Source: Paenibacillus sp. JDR-2 (lineage in GTDB: Bacteria; Bacillota; Bacilli; Paenibacillales; Paenibacillaceae). Taken from it: a stretch of DNA of 64,000 nucleotides. Position 1 is the first letter of the stretch. Every line of letters starts with the position of its first letter. Position numbers and translations under genes: made by a program. Of the stretch, positions 1 to 8,615 are shown piece after piece. The notes beneath the pieces are model-generated. The model was not told the DNA's origin. It made no database searches and saw nothing but the letters and a program-made list of their open reading frames with translations. The DNA lies in the NCBI RefSeq assembly GCF_000023585.1, contig NC_012914.1, positions 4,308,001 through 4,372,000 on the forward strand, read 5' to 3'.

Positions 1-2218
1 AGATCTGAATCGGCACGAGCGGAAGCGGAAGGCCCGCCATCATCGCCAGGAACATCGTCAGAATCTCGCCGACGTTGGATGCCAGCAGGTAACGGATGAA
101 CTTGCGGATATTCTCATAAATGCTCCGGCCTTCTTCGATGGCCGACACGATCGTTGCAAAGTTGTCGTCACTTAATACAAGCGCGGAAGCTTCCTTCGAG
201 ACATCCGTGCCGGTAATGCCCATTGCAATGCCGATATCGGCTGCTTTAATTGCCGGTGCATCGTTAACGCCGTCGCCGGTCATGGCAACCACATGCCCTC
301 GTCTCTGCAGCGACTTAACGATCCGCAGCTTATGCTCCGGCGATACGCGGGCGAAGACATAGATGTTGTCGACATGCTTGTCGAGCTGATCATCCGTCAT
401 ATTTTCCAATTGGCTGCCGCTAAGCGCTACGCCGCCGCGCGGCATGATGCCAAGCTGGTGAGCGATAGCTTCAGCGGTCAATTGATGATCACCCGTGATC
501 ATCACCGTCTTGATGCCTGCCCTGCGGCAGGTCGCAATCGCATCGCGCACCTCGCGGCGCGGCGGGTCGATCATCCCGGTCAAGCCGACAAATACAAGCT
601 GGCATTCCACATCGCTTTCCGTCTCCGTCGTTTCGCCGCTGCGGATATCCCGGTAAGCTAGGCCAAGCACGCGCAGAGCGTTTTGCGCCATTTCTTCCGC
701 GGCATCCGCGCATTTTTTCTTGAGCGTTGCGGTAAACGGCACAACCTTGCCGTCCCATAACACGTAGCTGCAATGATCCATCAGCATATCGGAAGCGCCT
801 TTCGTATACACAACCTTGCCTCCCTGGTGCGAGACAAGAACGCTCATCCGCTTCCGTTCGGAATCAAACGGAAATTCCTTTTCCCTCTTATATAAGCCTT
901 CCAGCGATTTCGCGGACATCCCAAGCTTAGCGGACAGTACGGTAAGAGCGCCTTCCGTCGGGTCTCCTTTCAGTACCCATTCTTCCTGTGCCTCTTTGCT
1001 TTTCCGTTTCTTCGATTCCTGCTGTTCCGCCTGCGTAATAGTCGCGTTATTGCAAAGCGCCGATACTTGCAGGAGACGTTTGAGGGAGATATCATGCTTC
1101 ACTTCTACCATGGCGCCATCCTCAAAAGCAGCTCCAACCGGCTCATAGCCTTCGCCCGTCACCTGGAGATGACGGCCGCCCAGCCAAATGTTCGTGACGG
1201 TCATTTTATTTTGCGTCAGCGTGCCCGTCTTGTCGGAGCAGATAACCGAAGCACAGCCTAACGTTTCCACGGAAGGCAGCTTGCGGACAATCGCCTTCCG
1301 TTTAATCATCCGCTGTACGCCAAGGGCAAGCGCAATCGTAACGATGGCCGGGAGCCCTTCCGGAATAGCCGCTACGGCCAGGCTGACACCGGCGAGGAAC
1401 ATGCCGTAGGCAGGCTGTCCATGCAGAATGCCGGCAACAACGACCATAATCGTAAGTCCGATCGCAACGGCGATTAATATTTTGCCAAGCTGCTCCAGTC
1501 TGTGCTGAAGCGGCGTTTCCATTGATTCGGTCTGCTGAATGAGTCCCGCGATTTTACCCATTTCCGTTTCCATGCCCGTCCGGACAACAACCCCTTTGGC
1601 TGTCCCGCGGGTAAGCATGGTGCCCATAAAGCCCAAATTCCGTTGGTCGCCCAGCGGCAGGTCTTCTTCGTGAATAGCTGCGGCATGCTTGCCGACCGGC
1701 ACCGATTCGCCCGTCAAGGCAGATTCCTCGGCATAGCAGCTGTTTGCTTCAATCAGCCGGATGTCGGCCGGAATGCGGTCGCCGCTTTCGAGCAGCAGAA
1801 CATCACCGTTAACAAGCTCTTTGGCTGCAATCATCAATTGCTGTCCGCCGCGAATAACTTTTGCCGTAGGCGCTGACAGTTCCTTGAGGGCACTAAGGGA
1901 TTTCTCCGCACGGAATTCCTGAATGAAGCCCAATATCGCATTAATCGCGATAATGGCCACAATCGTCACGGCATCCAAATATTCGCCCAAGAGCCCCGAT
2001 ATGAGAGTAGCGCCCATTAGCACAAGCACCATAAAATCCTTGAATTGATTCAGGAAAAGCACAACCGGGGAAATACGCTCGCCCTCCGCCAGTTCGTTTC
2101 GCCCGTTCTTCGACAGCCTGTCTTCTGCTTCCGATGCAGACAGCCCTTGCGCAAGCGAGCTGCCCAGCTTATTCGCCAGTTCGCCCGCTTCCATTTGGTG
2201 CCATTTCAATTGTTCCAT
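1..2218 (-). CDS. Calcium-transporting P-type ATPase, SERCA-like (partial, 3' end off window)
   Basis: Membrane pump that uses ATP to move a cation, most likely Ca2+, out of the cytoplasm. About 739 codons are open to the left edge with no stop. The phosphorylation motif DKTGTLT has its Asp at residue 329. The actuator motif TGES, the M4 motif PEGLP (a Ca2+-type signature) and the hinge motif [10 protein letters not shown] are all present. The reading ends just before M6, where the second set of Ca2+ ligands should lie, so ion specificity cannot be fully checked. ATG start at 2218 follows GGGAGGGAG. It is transcribed divergently from rqcH. P-type class is certain; the substrate is inferred from PEGLP and overall similarity to PMCA/SERCA pumps. 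Confidence 0.93.
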   Translation of the reverse strand, partial: MEQLKWHQMEAGELANKLGSSLAQGLSASEAEDRLSKNGRNELAEGERISPVVLFLNQFKDFMVLVLMGATLISGLLGEYLDAVTIVAIIAINAILGFIQEFRAEKSLSALKELSAPTAKVIRGGQQLMIAAKELVNGDVLLLESGDRIPADIRLIEANSCYAEESALTGESVPVGKHAAAIHEEDLPLGDQRNLGFMGTMLTRGTAKGVVVRTGMETEMGKIAGLIQQTESMETPLQHRLEQLGKILIAVAIGLTIMVVVAGILHGQPAYGMFLAGVSLAVAAIPEGLPAIVTIALALGVQRMIKRKAIVRKLPSVETLGCASVICSDKTGTLTQNKMTVTNIWLGGRHLQVTGEGYEPVGAAFEDGAMVEVKHDISLKRLLQVSALCNNATITQAEQQESKKRKSKEAQEEWVLKGDPTEGALTVLSAKLGMSAKSLEGLYKREKEFPFDSERKRMSVLVSHQGGKVVYTKGASDMLMDHCSYVLWDGKVVPFTATLKKKCADAAEEMAQNALRVLGLAYRDIRSGETTETESDVECQLVFVGLTGMIDPPRREVRDAIATCRRAGIKTVMITGDHQLTAEAIAHQLGIMPRGGVALSGSQLENMTDDQLDKHVDNIYVFARVSPEHKLRIVKSLQRRGHVVAMTGDGVNDAPAIKAADIGIAMGITGTDVSKEASALVLSDDNFATIVSAIEEGRSIYENIRKFIRYLLASNVGEILTMFLAMMAGLPLPLVPIQI

Positions 2219-2238
2219 TGTACGACTCCCTCCCGTAT

Positions 2239-2256
2239 ATGCCGAGCGCTCTCGGA
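2239..2256. promoter_or_regulatory. Short palindrome between the Ca2+ ATPase and rqcH
   Basis: The sequence CCGAG, four bases, CTCGG forms a perfect small dyad just upstream of the ATPase ribosome binding site. It could be an operator or an mRNA hairpin of the ATPase leader. No function is shown. Confidence 0.25.
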
Positions 2257-2375
2257 CAGCCTCTCAAGCCTAAATGTATTCGGACAAACTGCAAAATATC
2301 CCACTTAAAGACTTAAGTTTTTGGTTTAACTATGGCATGATAGAGAAAGACATTGATAAAGGAGACTTAACCCTC

Positions 2376-4115
2376 ATGGCCTTAGACGGCATTGTTATTC
2401 ACGCAGTAGTTGAAGAGCTTCAGCGCTGCATAGGCGCTCGCATTCATAAAATTCACCAGCCGACGGACAATGATCTCGTATTCAGCATCCGCGGCGCGGG
2501 GGCGCAGGGCAAACTGCTCTTGTCCGCCAATCCTACGTATCCGCGCGTTCACTGGACGAATGCTTCTTACGTAAATCCGCTGGAAGCACCGATGTTCTGC
2601 ATGCTGATGCGCAAATATTGCGAAGGCGCGACCATTGAAGCAGTCAAACAAATCGGACGCGAACGGATTATTCATATCGACGTCCGGCACCGCGATGAGC
2701 TTGGCGATATTTCGCTTAAGACGATCATTATTGAAATTATGGGTCGTCACAGCAACATTATTTTGCTGGACCCCTCAACCGGTACCATTCATGACGGCAT
2801 CCATCATGTAACGCCTGCCATCAGTACATACCGGATTGTTATGCCGGGCAGCAAATACACCGCCCCGCCTGATCAAGCAAAGACCGATCCGCTTGCCATG
2901 GCAAGCGAAAAAGAATTCCTGGACGCACTCGAGCAGCATACTGCCGAAACCGCCGAACCCTTACCGCCGCAGCGGCAGCTTGTTCAGACGTTCAGCGGAC
3001 TAAGCCCTTTGCTCGCCAAAGAGATCGTATTCCGTGCGGAGAACGGAAACGGCAGCCTCTGGAACAGCTTTCAGGCGCTTATGAACGATGTTCGGGCACA
3101 TGTCTACGAACCAACCATAGCGGTGGATGCCAATGGCAAATCCTATTTCTCTATAACTCCGCTAACCCATGTGCAAGGTTCTTCCGAGTATTTTGCTTCA
3201 ATCAGCGAATGCCTGGAAGCCTTTTACGGCAATAAAGCGGAACGGGATACGGTCAAACAGCGTGCTTTGGATCTCATCCGATTCGTCCAGAATGAGAAAG
3301 TCAAAAACGAGAAGAAGATAGAGAAGCTGAGGGAAACGGTCGAGGAAGCACAGGATGCCGATAAATACCGCGTGCTAGGCGAGCTGCTAACAGCTTACAT
3401 GCATCAAATCAACCGCGGGGACACAACGGTTGAACTCATCAACTTCTATGATGAAGAACAGGCAACGGTCGCGATTGATCTGGATCCGCAGCTTACGCCG
3501 TCGGATAATGCGCAGCGGTATTTCCGCAAATACACGAAGCAGAAGAACAGTATTGCCGTGGTTGAAGAGCAAATGGCGATCGCCCAAGGCGAGATATCGT
3601 ATATGGAAACTCTGCTCCAGCAACTGGACAATGCTTCGCTTGCCGATATCGAGGAGATTAGGGATGAGCTTGTGGAGCAAGGCTATCTTCGCAGCAGAGT
3701 GAAGCGCGGACCAAAACGGAAAAAGCCGGCTCGCCCAACCTTGATTTGCTATACCTCCTCCGAAGGCGTCAGCATCTATGTCGGCAAGAACAATACGCAG
3801 AATGAATATTTAACGAACCGCCTTGCATCCCCTTCGGATGTGTGGCTTCATACGAAGGATATTCCGGGCTCCCATGTCGTTATCCGCGGAGGCGACTTTG
3901 GGGATGCCACCTTGGAAGAAGCAGCTATGCTATCCGGCTATTACAGCCAGGCAAGGGAATCCAGCCTGATTCCCGTGGATTACACGTTTATCCGCCATGT
4001 ACGCAAGCCAAGCGGATCGAAACCCGGCTTTGTTATCTATGATCATCAGAAGACTCTGTTTATTACTCCCGATGAGCAGCGGATTAAAGCCATGCCATCC
4101 CGCAGCGTGAATTAA
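2376..4115 (+). CDS. rqcH: RqcH, NFACT-family ribosome quality control factor
   Basis: 579 residues. RqcH binds stalled 50S subunits carrying peptidyl-tRNA and recruits tRNA-Ala to add C-terminal alanine tails that mark the chain for ClpXP. It was formerly annotated as a fibronectin-binding protein (FbpA/YloA). The NFACT-N region begins MALDGIVIHAVVEEL and contains the RDELGD segment near residue 106. A charged coiled coil lies around residues 310-430. The C-terminal NFACT-R domain has the typical DVWLHTKDIPGSHVV stretch. An open frame extends to 2274, but ATG 2376 is preferred because AAAGGAG lies 11 bases upstream and it matches family N-termini. Single gene, with its own terminator. Confidence 0.94.
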   Translation: MALDGIVIHAVVEELQRCIGARIHKIHQPTDNDLVFSIRGAGAQGKLLLSANPTYPRVHWTNASYVNPLEAPMFCMLMRKYCEGATIEAVKQIGRERIIHIDVRHRDELGDISLKTIIIEIMGRHSNIILLDPSTGTIHDGIHHVTPAISTYRIVMPGSKYTAPPDQAKTDPLAMASEKEFLDALEQHTAETAEPLPPQRQLVQTFSGLSPLLAKEIVFRAENGNGSLWNSFQALMNDVRAHVYEPTIAVDANGKSYFSITPLTHVQGSSEYFASISECLEAFYGNKAERDTVKQRALDLIRFVQNEKVKNEKKIEKLRETVEEAQDADKYRVLGELLTAYMHQINRGDTTVELINFYDEEQATVAIDLDPQLTPSDNAQRYFRKYTKQKNSIAVVEEQMAIAQGEISYMETLLQQLDNASLADIEEIRDELVEQGYLRSRVKRGPKRKKPARPTLICYTSSEGVSIYVGKNNTQNEYLTNRLASPSDVWLHTKDIPGSHVVIRGGDFGDATLEEAAMLSGYYSQARESSLIPVDYTFIRHVRKPSGSKPGFVIYDHQKTLFITPDEQRIKAMPSRSVN

Positions 4116-4166
4116 ACGAAAAAGCAGTCCGTCCTCAGCCTGAGGCGGGCTGCTTTTTCGTTTTTT
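4116..4166 (+). terminator. Intrinsic terminator after rqcH
   Basis: Long stem pairing ACGAAAAAGCAG with CTGCTTTTTCGT, followed by a T run. It begins directly after the rqcH stop codon. Confidence 0.9.
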
Positions 4167-4554
4167 GCTCGATCTATCCTAAATTAGAAATCTTTAACGA
4201 ACCTTAAATCCTTCGCTAACCTTCTCTGGAATAATGGCCCAATCCGATAAATCCGGGAACCTTAAATTACCTAATCATACTTAACTATATAAATATAGAC
4301 GACTAACGGTTATTTTTTATTACTTTTATGTCTAGTTACGCGATTATTATTTGTTTTATTAGAAATTTTTGTTTTAAAGGTGAAATAAGGGTTTATAAAA
4401 AAATATTTATTTTAGTCCTTTTCTATGGAATTGGTAACTTTTATTAGCTGACTACCCCCTTAAAAAGTCATTAGTATTAAAAGTGCCAAACAAAACTTGT
4501 GCTGGCAGACTACACGCTTTCTTGCACAAAAAAACCATTGGGAGGAATACATAC
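4167..4554. other. AT-rich intergenic region ahead of the NlpC/P60 gene
   Basis: No credible gene in 388 bases. The sequence is much more AT-rich than its surroundings. An 11-base direct repeat GAACCTTAAAT occurs at 4199 and 4258. A weak sigma-A-like pair (CTGACT, 18 bp, TAGTAT) lies near 4449-4478. A hairpin pairing TTGTGC with GCACAA sits around 4498-4530, just before the ribosome binding site. A cyclic-di-AMP riboswitch was considered because such switches often precede wall hydrolases, but its core motifs were not found. Confidence 0.4.
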
Positions 4555-5139
4555 ATGACTAAAAACAAGATCTTCAAAAAAGGAATTATCACCTTGGCAG
4601 GCGTTATCGCATTAACCGGTGCCGTACAAGCCCCTGCGCTTGGAGTAACTACTCCTAAAGCGGCAGCAGCAACCTCTACCCAAAGCACGCAGCTTAGCAA
4701 ACTGATTACGAAAGGCAAAACCCAGCTTGGCGTAAAATGGCGCTACGGCACGCAGAAGGCCGGTTACGGGTTTGACTGCTCGAACTTTACTTCCTGGGTA
4801 TACAGCAGCACGCTCGGGATCAAATTTTCCAGCGCTTCCCGCACGCAGCGCTATAGCAGCAGCATCGGCAAGCAAGTTATCGTTGACTCCAAAAATAAAT
4901 ACAAAAACCTGAAAGTCGGAGACTTGTTGTTCTTTAAAAATTCGGCCGATCCGGGTGACGGATCATTAAACCGCTCTACTAGCGGCGGCGGCGGCCATGT
5001 CGGCATTTATGCGGGCGTGGTTAACGGCAAGCACTACATCCTCCAAGCCGGCGGTGGACGAGGTAAAGTAACTTACGAAAAAATGGAAGGCACATGGTTT
5101 GCGTCTTCGCTGGTTTACGCGAAGAGAATCGTTAACTAA
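4555..5139 (+). CDS. Secreted NlpC/P60 peptidoglycan hydrolase
   Basis: 194 residues. An N-terminal signal peptide (KNKIFKK, then a hydrophobic run, cleavage likely near residues 36-39 after AAAA) is followed by a C40 peptidase domain. The catalytic Cys is residue 75 in GFDCSNFTSW and the His is residue 148 in GGHVGIYAG. The third polar residue is probably His160. NlpC/P60 enzymes cleave D-Glu to diamino-acid bonds in wall stem peptides. There is no SH3 or LysM targeting domain, so it is a bare catalytic unit. ATG 4555 follows GGGAGG. An in-frame upstream extension to 4483 lacks a binding site and would bury the signal peptide. Monocistronic, with a shared terminator downstream. Confidence 0.93.
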   Translation: MTKNKIFKKGIITLAGVIALTGAVQAPALGVTTPKAAAATSTQSTQLSKLITKGKTQLGVKWRYGTQKAGYGFDCSNFTSWVYSSTLGIKFSSASRTQRYSSSIGKQVIVDSKNKYKNLKVGDLLFFKNSADPGDGSLNRSTSGGGGHVGIYAGVVNGKHYILQAGGGRGKVTYEKMEGTWFASSLVYAKRIVN

Positions 5140-5154
5140 CGGCAATATATAGAA

Positions 5155-5194
5155 ATAGCGGTGCAGGGATATCTCCCCTGCACCGCTATTTTTC
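5155..5194. terminator. Bidirectional terminator between NlpC/P60 and PHP genes
   Basis: Stem of AGCGGTGCAGGG with its complement, followed by ATTTTT on the plus strand and an AT-rich tract on the minus strand. It serves the two convergent genes. Confidence 0.88.
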
Positions 5195-5201
5195 GTGGAA
5201 G

Positions 5202-6062
5202 CTATCTATCCTTGCGAAGCTGGTCCAGCACCGCCGCATCAACGGTTCTGCTGCCAATCTCGCCGTGGAATATCTCGCCCTGACGCTCCCCGTGGAAGTC
5301 CGAGCCGCCGGTCATTATAAGTCCGTGATTCCTTGCCAGCTCCGCGTAACGACGTTCTTCCTCAGGTCCATGGTCGGAGTGGTAAACCTCGATTCCTTGA
5401 ACACCCTTCGCGATCAGCCGCTCGACCAGATCATCCCGGCCATACAAGCCCGGATGCGCGATTACGCTTGTCCCTCCCGCTTCGCGTATCCATTCGACTG
5501 CCTCGAACGGATGGATACGCGGAGGATTCACGTACGCGGCGCCGGCTTCCCCCAAATACCGGTCAAATGCTTCAGCCATCGTTGCAACGGCACCTTTTCG
5601 GATTAAAAGCTCCGCAATATGCGGCCGACCAATCGTTTTCCCTTTGCCTCTGCCGCCTCCGGCTAAAGCCTGCTCGGCAGCAATTTGCTCGACCTCTTGC
5701 ATCGTAACGGGAATTCCGAGCTGGACTAACCATTCTACAATCATCTCATTCCGCGTACCGCGTGTCGCCCGGAGACCGGCTAGACGTTCCTGCCATAGCT
5801 CATTACGCCAGTCCGGGTAATAGGCCAAAATATGAATTTCGCGTCCATCAGCAATTGTGCTTAGCTCTACCCCGGGCACAACGGTAATCCCCAGCTTTTG
5901 TCCCGCTGCGAGCGCTTCCTCAACTCCTGCCATCGTATCGTGATCAGTGATGGCAACAGCCGCTAGCCCCGCCGCCTTCGCACGGGCAACAACGGCTGCA
6001 GGCGGCATCGTTCCGTCCGAAGCGGTCGTATGATTGTGCAAATCCGCTTTTCCTATAACCAT
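5202..6062 (-). CDS. PHP-domain metallophosphoesterase (TrpH/RNase AM-like)
   Basis: 286 residues. The N-terminal metal motif DLHNHTTASDG (His9, His11) and ITDHDT are typical of PHP phosphoesterases related to E. coli TrpH/YciV, which act on 3',5'-bisphosphonucleotides or RNA 5' ends. Later His and Asp ligands include VIAHPG, YHSDH and GGSDFHG. The substrate cannot be read from the sequence. The ATG lies inside the end of the upstream LysR gene (10-base overlap), so the two are co-transcribed and probably translationally coupled. Confidence 0.9.
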   Translation of the reverse strand: MVIGKADLHNHTTASDGTMPPAAVVARAKAAGLAAVAITDHDTMAGVEEALAAGQKLGITVVPGVELSTIADGREIHILAYYPDWRNELWQERLAGLRATRGTRNEMIVEWLVQLGIPVTMQEVEQIAAEQALAGGGRGKGKTIGRPHIAELLIRKGAVATMAEAFDRYLGEAGAAYVNPPRIHPFEAVEWIREAGGTSVIAHPGLYGRDDLVERLIAKGVQGIEVYHSDHGPEEERRYAELARNHGLIMTGGSDFHGERQGEIFHGEIGSRTVDAAVLDQLRKDR

Positions 6063-6964
6063 TGCTGCAAATCCTTCTCTCTTAAAAAGGTGAGGAACGT
6101 AACTGCCGATATCGGCAGAAGCGTGGATTTCAAATAAATCGAGTAGAACTGCCGTTTGAACCGGGTATCTTCAATCGGAATCACATGCAGAAGCCCCAGC
6201 GCTACCTCATGCTTTACCGACGATTCGGAGACAAAGGAAACGCCAAGACCGGCTTCAACCGCCGACTTCACCGCGCCCGTACTGCCCAGCTCCATCACAA
6301 TCTTCAGGTCGGCCGGATCGATCTTTTTCCGTTTAAGCTGCTCCTCCATTACTAATCGCGTACCGGAGCCCTGTTCACGGACGACAAAAGGATAATCTGC
6401 CACTTCATCCAACAGAACCTTCTGCCGCTTCGACAGCGGATGATCTTTCGGAACGATCAGCTTGAGCTCGTCGCTCATGACGGCCTCCATCTGCATATCC
6501 GGGTGGTTAACTGGAGCTTCAATCAATCCGAATGTCAGCTGATGATTGATAATCTCTTCAATGATTTGAGCGGTATTCATTACCTTCATGCTGATCGATA
6601 TTTCCGGAAACGTCTGTCCGAACGGACCGAGCAGACGCGGCAAAATGTATTCTCCAATCGTCAGGCTGGCGCCAAGCTGAAGCCGTCCCTTAAGCTGCTT
6701 GGTAAACGCCGACATCGCTTGATCCGTATCGCGGATCAGCTCGATGCTTCTCCGCGCGTAAGGCATCAACGCCTTTCCGGCTTCCGTCAAGTCGATCCGT
6801 TTGGTAGACCGCTGCAGCAGCTTTGTCCCGAAATAGTCCTCCAGCGATTGCACCTGCATGGTCACGGCCGGCTGAGTCATATGCAGCGATTGGGCGGCCG
6901 CAGAGAAGCTGCCACGTTCCGCTACCGTATAAAAAATATGCAATTGATGAAAATTAAGCGCCAT
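6053..6964 (-). CDS. LysR-family transcriptional regulator
   Basis: 303 residues. The N-terminal winged helix-turn-helix is clear (LHIFYTVAERGSFSAAAQSL, then TQPAVTMQVQSLE), followed by a periplasmic-binding-like effector domain from about residue 90. The ligand is unknown. LysR regulators often control a neighbouring or divergent gene; here the only tight neighbour is the PHP enzyme that overlaps its 3' end. Start chosen at the second ATG (MALNFHQ) because AGAGAGG is 12 bases before it, while the first ATG sits directly on that site. It may respond to a nutrient linked to the PHP enzyme, but this is inference. Confidence 0.9.
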   Translation of the reverse strand: MALNFHQLHIFYTVAERGSFSAAAQSLHMTQPAVTMQVQSLEDYFGTKLLQRSTKRIDLTEAGKALMPYARRSIELIRDTDQAMSAFTKQLKGRLQLGASLTIGEYILPRLLGPFGQTFPEISISMKVMNTAQIIEEIINHQLTFGLIEAPVNHPDMQMEAVMSDELKLIVPKDHPLSKRQKVLLDEVADYPFVVREQGSGTRLVMEEQLKRKKIDPADLKIVMELGSTGAVKSAVEAGLGVSFVSESSVKHEVALGLLHVIPIEDTRFKRQFYSIYLKSTLLPISAVTFLTFLREKDLQQWL

Positions 6965-7013
6965 CTGTCCGACCATCCTCTCTTCTTAGCGGTTATTATA
7001 CTACAAATGCACG

Positions 7014-7052
7014 TAAAAAAGCGCAGCACCCTTTGAAAGGATGCTGCGCTTA
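7014..7052 (-). terminator. Terminator of the 145-residue gene
   Basis: AGCGCAGCATCCT pairs with AGGGTGCTGCGCT on the minus strand, followed by seven T residues. It lies just upstream of the LysR gene and separates the two transcripts. Confidence 0.85.
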
Positions 7053-7063
7053 CATTTCATCGT

Positions 7064-7501
7064 TTATTTTCTTTTTCGACTGTTTTTCACCAAGGTCATT
7101 CTTCTGGAGTGACGAAGCCATGAATAGTATGATTTCAAATCCCGCAATTCGATCGTCTCCGACATGCGTCCCAAAAAGGTGACTACAATCATCTTGTGCA
7201 GCGGGTTGCCAAGCAGATCAATGTCTGTTTCCGATGGGGCAAATTCAGCAACAAACACCAGATCGTCGTCAATCAGGTAAACATCCTCTTCATTCCGGTA
7301 ATAAGGCTCAATTCGTCCTTGCTTCAGGCATTCCCATAAGAATTCGGCAATATCCTCGTAGCCCGTCTTCTCAGTTTCAACCCGATCCACCCATCGGCTC
7401 CTGGCATGGTTTGTAATAACGATGTCCGCCACTTTCTTATCGCCCAATTCGATATAGAAAGTTTCATAAGTGCTCCATCTTCTAGTCGTTTTGTCCTTCA
7501 T
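7064..7501 (-). CDS. Unrecognised conserved-looking protein, 145 residues
   Basis: I do not recognise the family. The protein is soluble and mixed alpha/beta with no signal peptide or membrane segment. It contains an N-terminal HARSRWVDRVE stretch, an acidic centre (DVYLIDDDLVF) and a very basic C-terminal tail (RRMTLVKNSRKRK) that could bind nucleic acid. Coding is supported by GGAGGTG nine bases before the ATG, a strong terminator after the stop and no competing frame. It stands alone between LysR and ylbG. A HARSRW segment is also seen in some small phage and plasmid-type proteins, but that resemblance is too slight to name it. Confidence 0.8.
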   Translation of the reverse strand: MKDKTTRRWSTYETFYIELGDKKVADIVITNHARSRWVDRVETEKTGYEDIAEFLWECLKQGRIEPYYRNEEDVYLIDDDLVFVAEFAPSETDIDLLGNPLHKMIVVTFLGRMSETIELRDLKSYYSWLRHSRRMTLVKNSRKRK

Positions 7502-7634
7502 CGTTCACCACACCTCCGTCTTAGGAACCAGGTCTTTTTTACCACTTTTATGTATAAGGATATTTTAACCATGATTGTCCGAGATTTCAACAATAAAATA
7601 AACTCAGCCCATAAATGTAATTATTTGTAAAACT

Positions 7635-7690
7635 TAATAAAAGAAAGAAGATCGCCGTACATTGGTCTCTCTGTGTACCAGCGATCTTCC
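7635..7690 (-). terminator. Terminator of the ylbF-ylbG operon
   Basis: A perfect 9-bp stem GAAGATCGC/GCGATCTTC with a second inner GTAC/GTAC pairing, followed on the minus strand by CTTTCTTTTATT. Confidence 0.72.
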
Positions 7691-7764
7691 CGCAATTTTA
7701 TTTAATTATTATTAACTTCCTTGCTTGAATTTCATAAATGTTCACAGCTTATGAAATTCTAGTT

Positions 7765-8031
7765 CTACATGCTGTAGAATCTGGTCTTATCCTCGGCATC
7801 TTTTGTATATTCTGTCTTTAATTCGTTGCGGTAAGATCGTTCAACCTTGCGCACGAATGGAAGACGGCTTATTGTTTTTACCGCTTCCTCCGCGCGTTCT
7901 GCGTTCATATATATCACGACATAATGCATCTTGCGCGACATATAATGAACGGTTCCGTACTTTTCTAGCGTTCTGGCCGCTTTCAGATCGCTCACCCATA
8001 TGATATAACCTGTCCGTTCCGGTAACAACAT
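7765..8031 (-). CDS. ylbG: YlbG family protein (DUF2129/UPF0298)
   Basis: 88 residues, the usual length for YlbG. Characteristic segments are LKAARTLEKYGTVHYMSRK, YVVIYMN and LPFVRKVERSYR. The biochemical role is unknown in the family. The gene follows ylbF with a 34-base gap, the same order as in B. subtilis, so the two are likely one operon. ATG follows GGAGGG with a short 5-base gap. Family assignment is strong; function is not established. Confidence 0.9.
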   Translation of the reverse strand: MLLPERTGYIIWVSDLKAARTLEKYGTVHYMSRKMHYVVIYMNAERAEEAVKTISRLPFVRKVERSYRNELKTEYTKDAEDKTRFYSM

Positions 8032-8065
8032 CTATTCCCTCCGTCGAGTCAAATCAAGCAAAGGT

Positions 8066-8542
8066 CTATCCACAGCCGCCGCTACCGCAGCTACAGGAGC
8101 CGCCGCCTCCGCAGCCGCCCGTTTTCCCTTCATTGCTCGGCACCTTAATCGTATCGGACACCGATTCCGCAATCATGCGGGATACGTCATACAGCATCGT
8201 ATCCACAAGCTGCTCAGCCGTCTTGAATCGTTTCACCGCTTCAATCTGGTCCAGCTCCCGCTCGATTTGCTTCACTTTATCCTTAGCTGCATGATAATCC
8301 GGATGGAATCTGCCGAATCGCTCGCATTCCGAGAACAGCTCTTTCGCTTTGGCGAATTGCTTGGACAGCAACTTCACCCGCTCGTCCTCCTGTACAGCTT
8401 CTTTCCAATATAAATAGTCGGCAACTTCCGCCGATTGGTTAATAAAGTCACCCAGCTCGTAGGCGCACATCAACAGCGACGCCATATCCAGCGAAGAAAC
8501 GCCGCTTGCACCATCATAGGGCAGAACTGTGGTCGTTGGCAT
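8066..8542 (-). CDS. ylbF: YlbF/RicF, RNase Y specificity and development regulator
   Basis: 158 residues. YlbF (RicF) forms a complex with YmcA (RicA) and YaaT (RicT) that guides RNase Y processing and affects competence, sporulation and biofilm formation in B. subtilis. The helical core matches the family (FGRFHPDYHAAKDKVKQIER, then FKTAEQLVDTMLYDVS). The last 17 residues are almost only Gly, Ser and Cys with four cysteines, matching the Cys-rich tail implicated in iron-sulfur binding by the Ric complex. ATG follows GAGGGTG. First gene of a pair with ylbG. Confidence 0.92.
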   Translation of the reverse strand: MPTTTVLPYDGASGVSSLDMASLLMCAYELGDFINQSAEVADYLYWKEAVQEDERVKLLSKQFAKAKELFSECERFGRFHPDYHAAKDKVKQIERELDQIEAVKRFKTAEQLVDTMLYDVSRMIAESVSDTIKVPSNEGKTGGCGGGGSCSCGSGGCG

Positions 8543-8615
8543 TCGTTCACCCTCTTTTCTTTTACACTTGCTTAGAAACTATCATATCATAATCATTCAA
8601 TGAATAGATACAATT

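Noticed and set aside
4167-4554. A cyclic-di-AMP (ydaO-type) riboswitch before the NlpC/P60 gene
   Set aside because: Such switches are common before wall hydrolases, but the conserved core segments were not found; the region is only AT-rich with small repeats.
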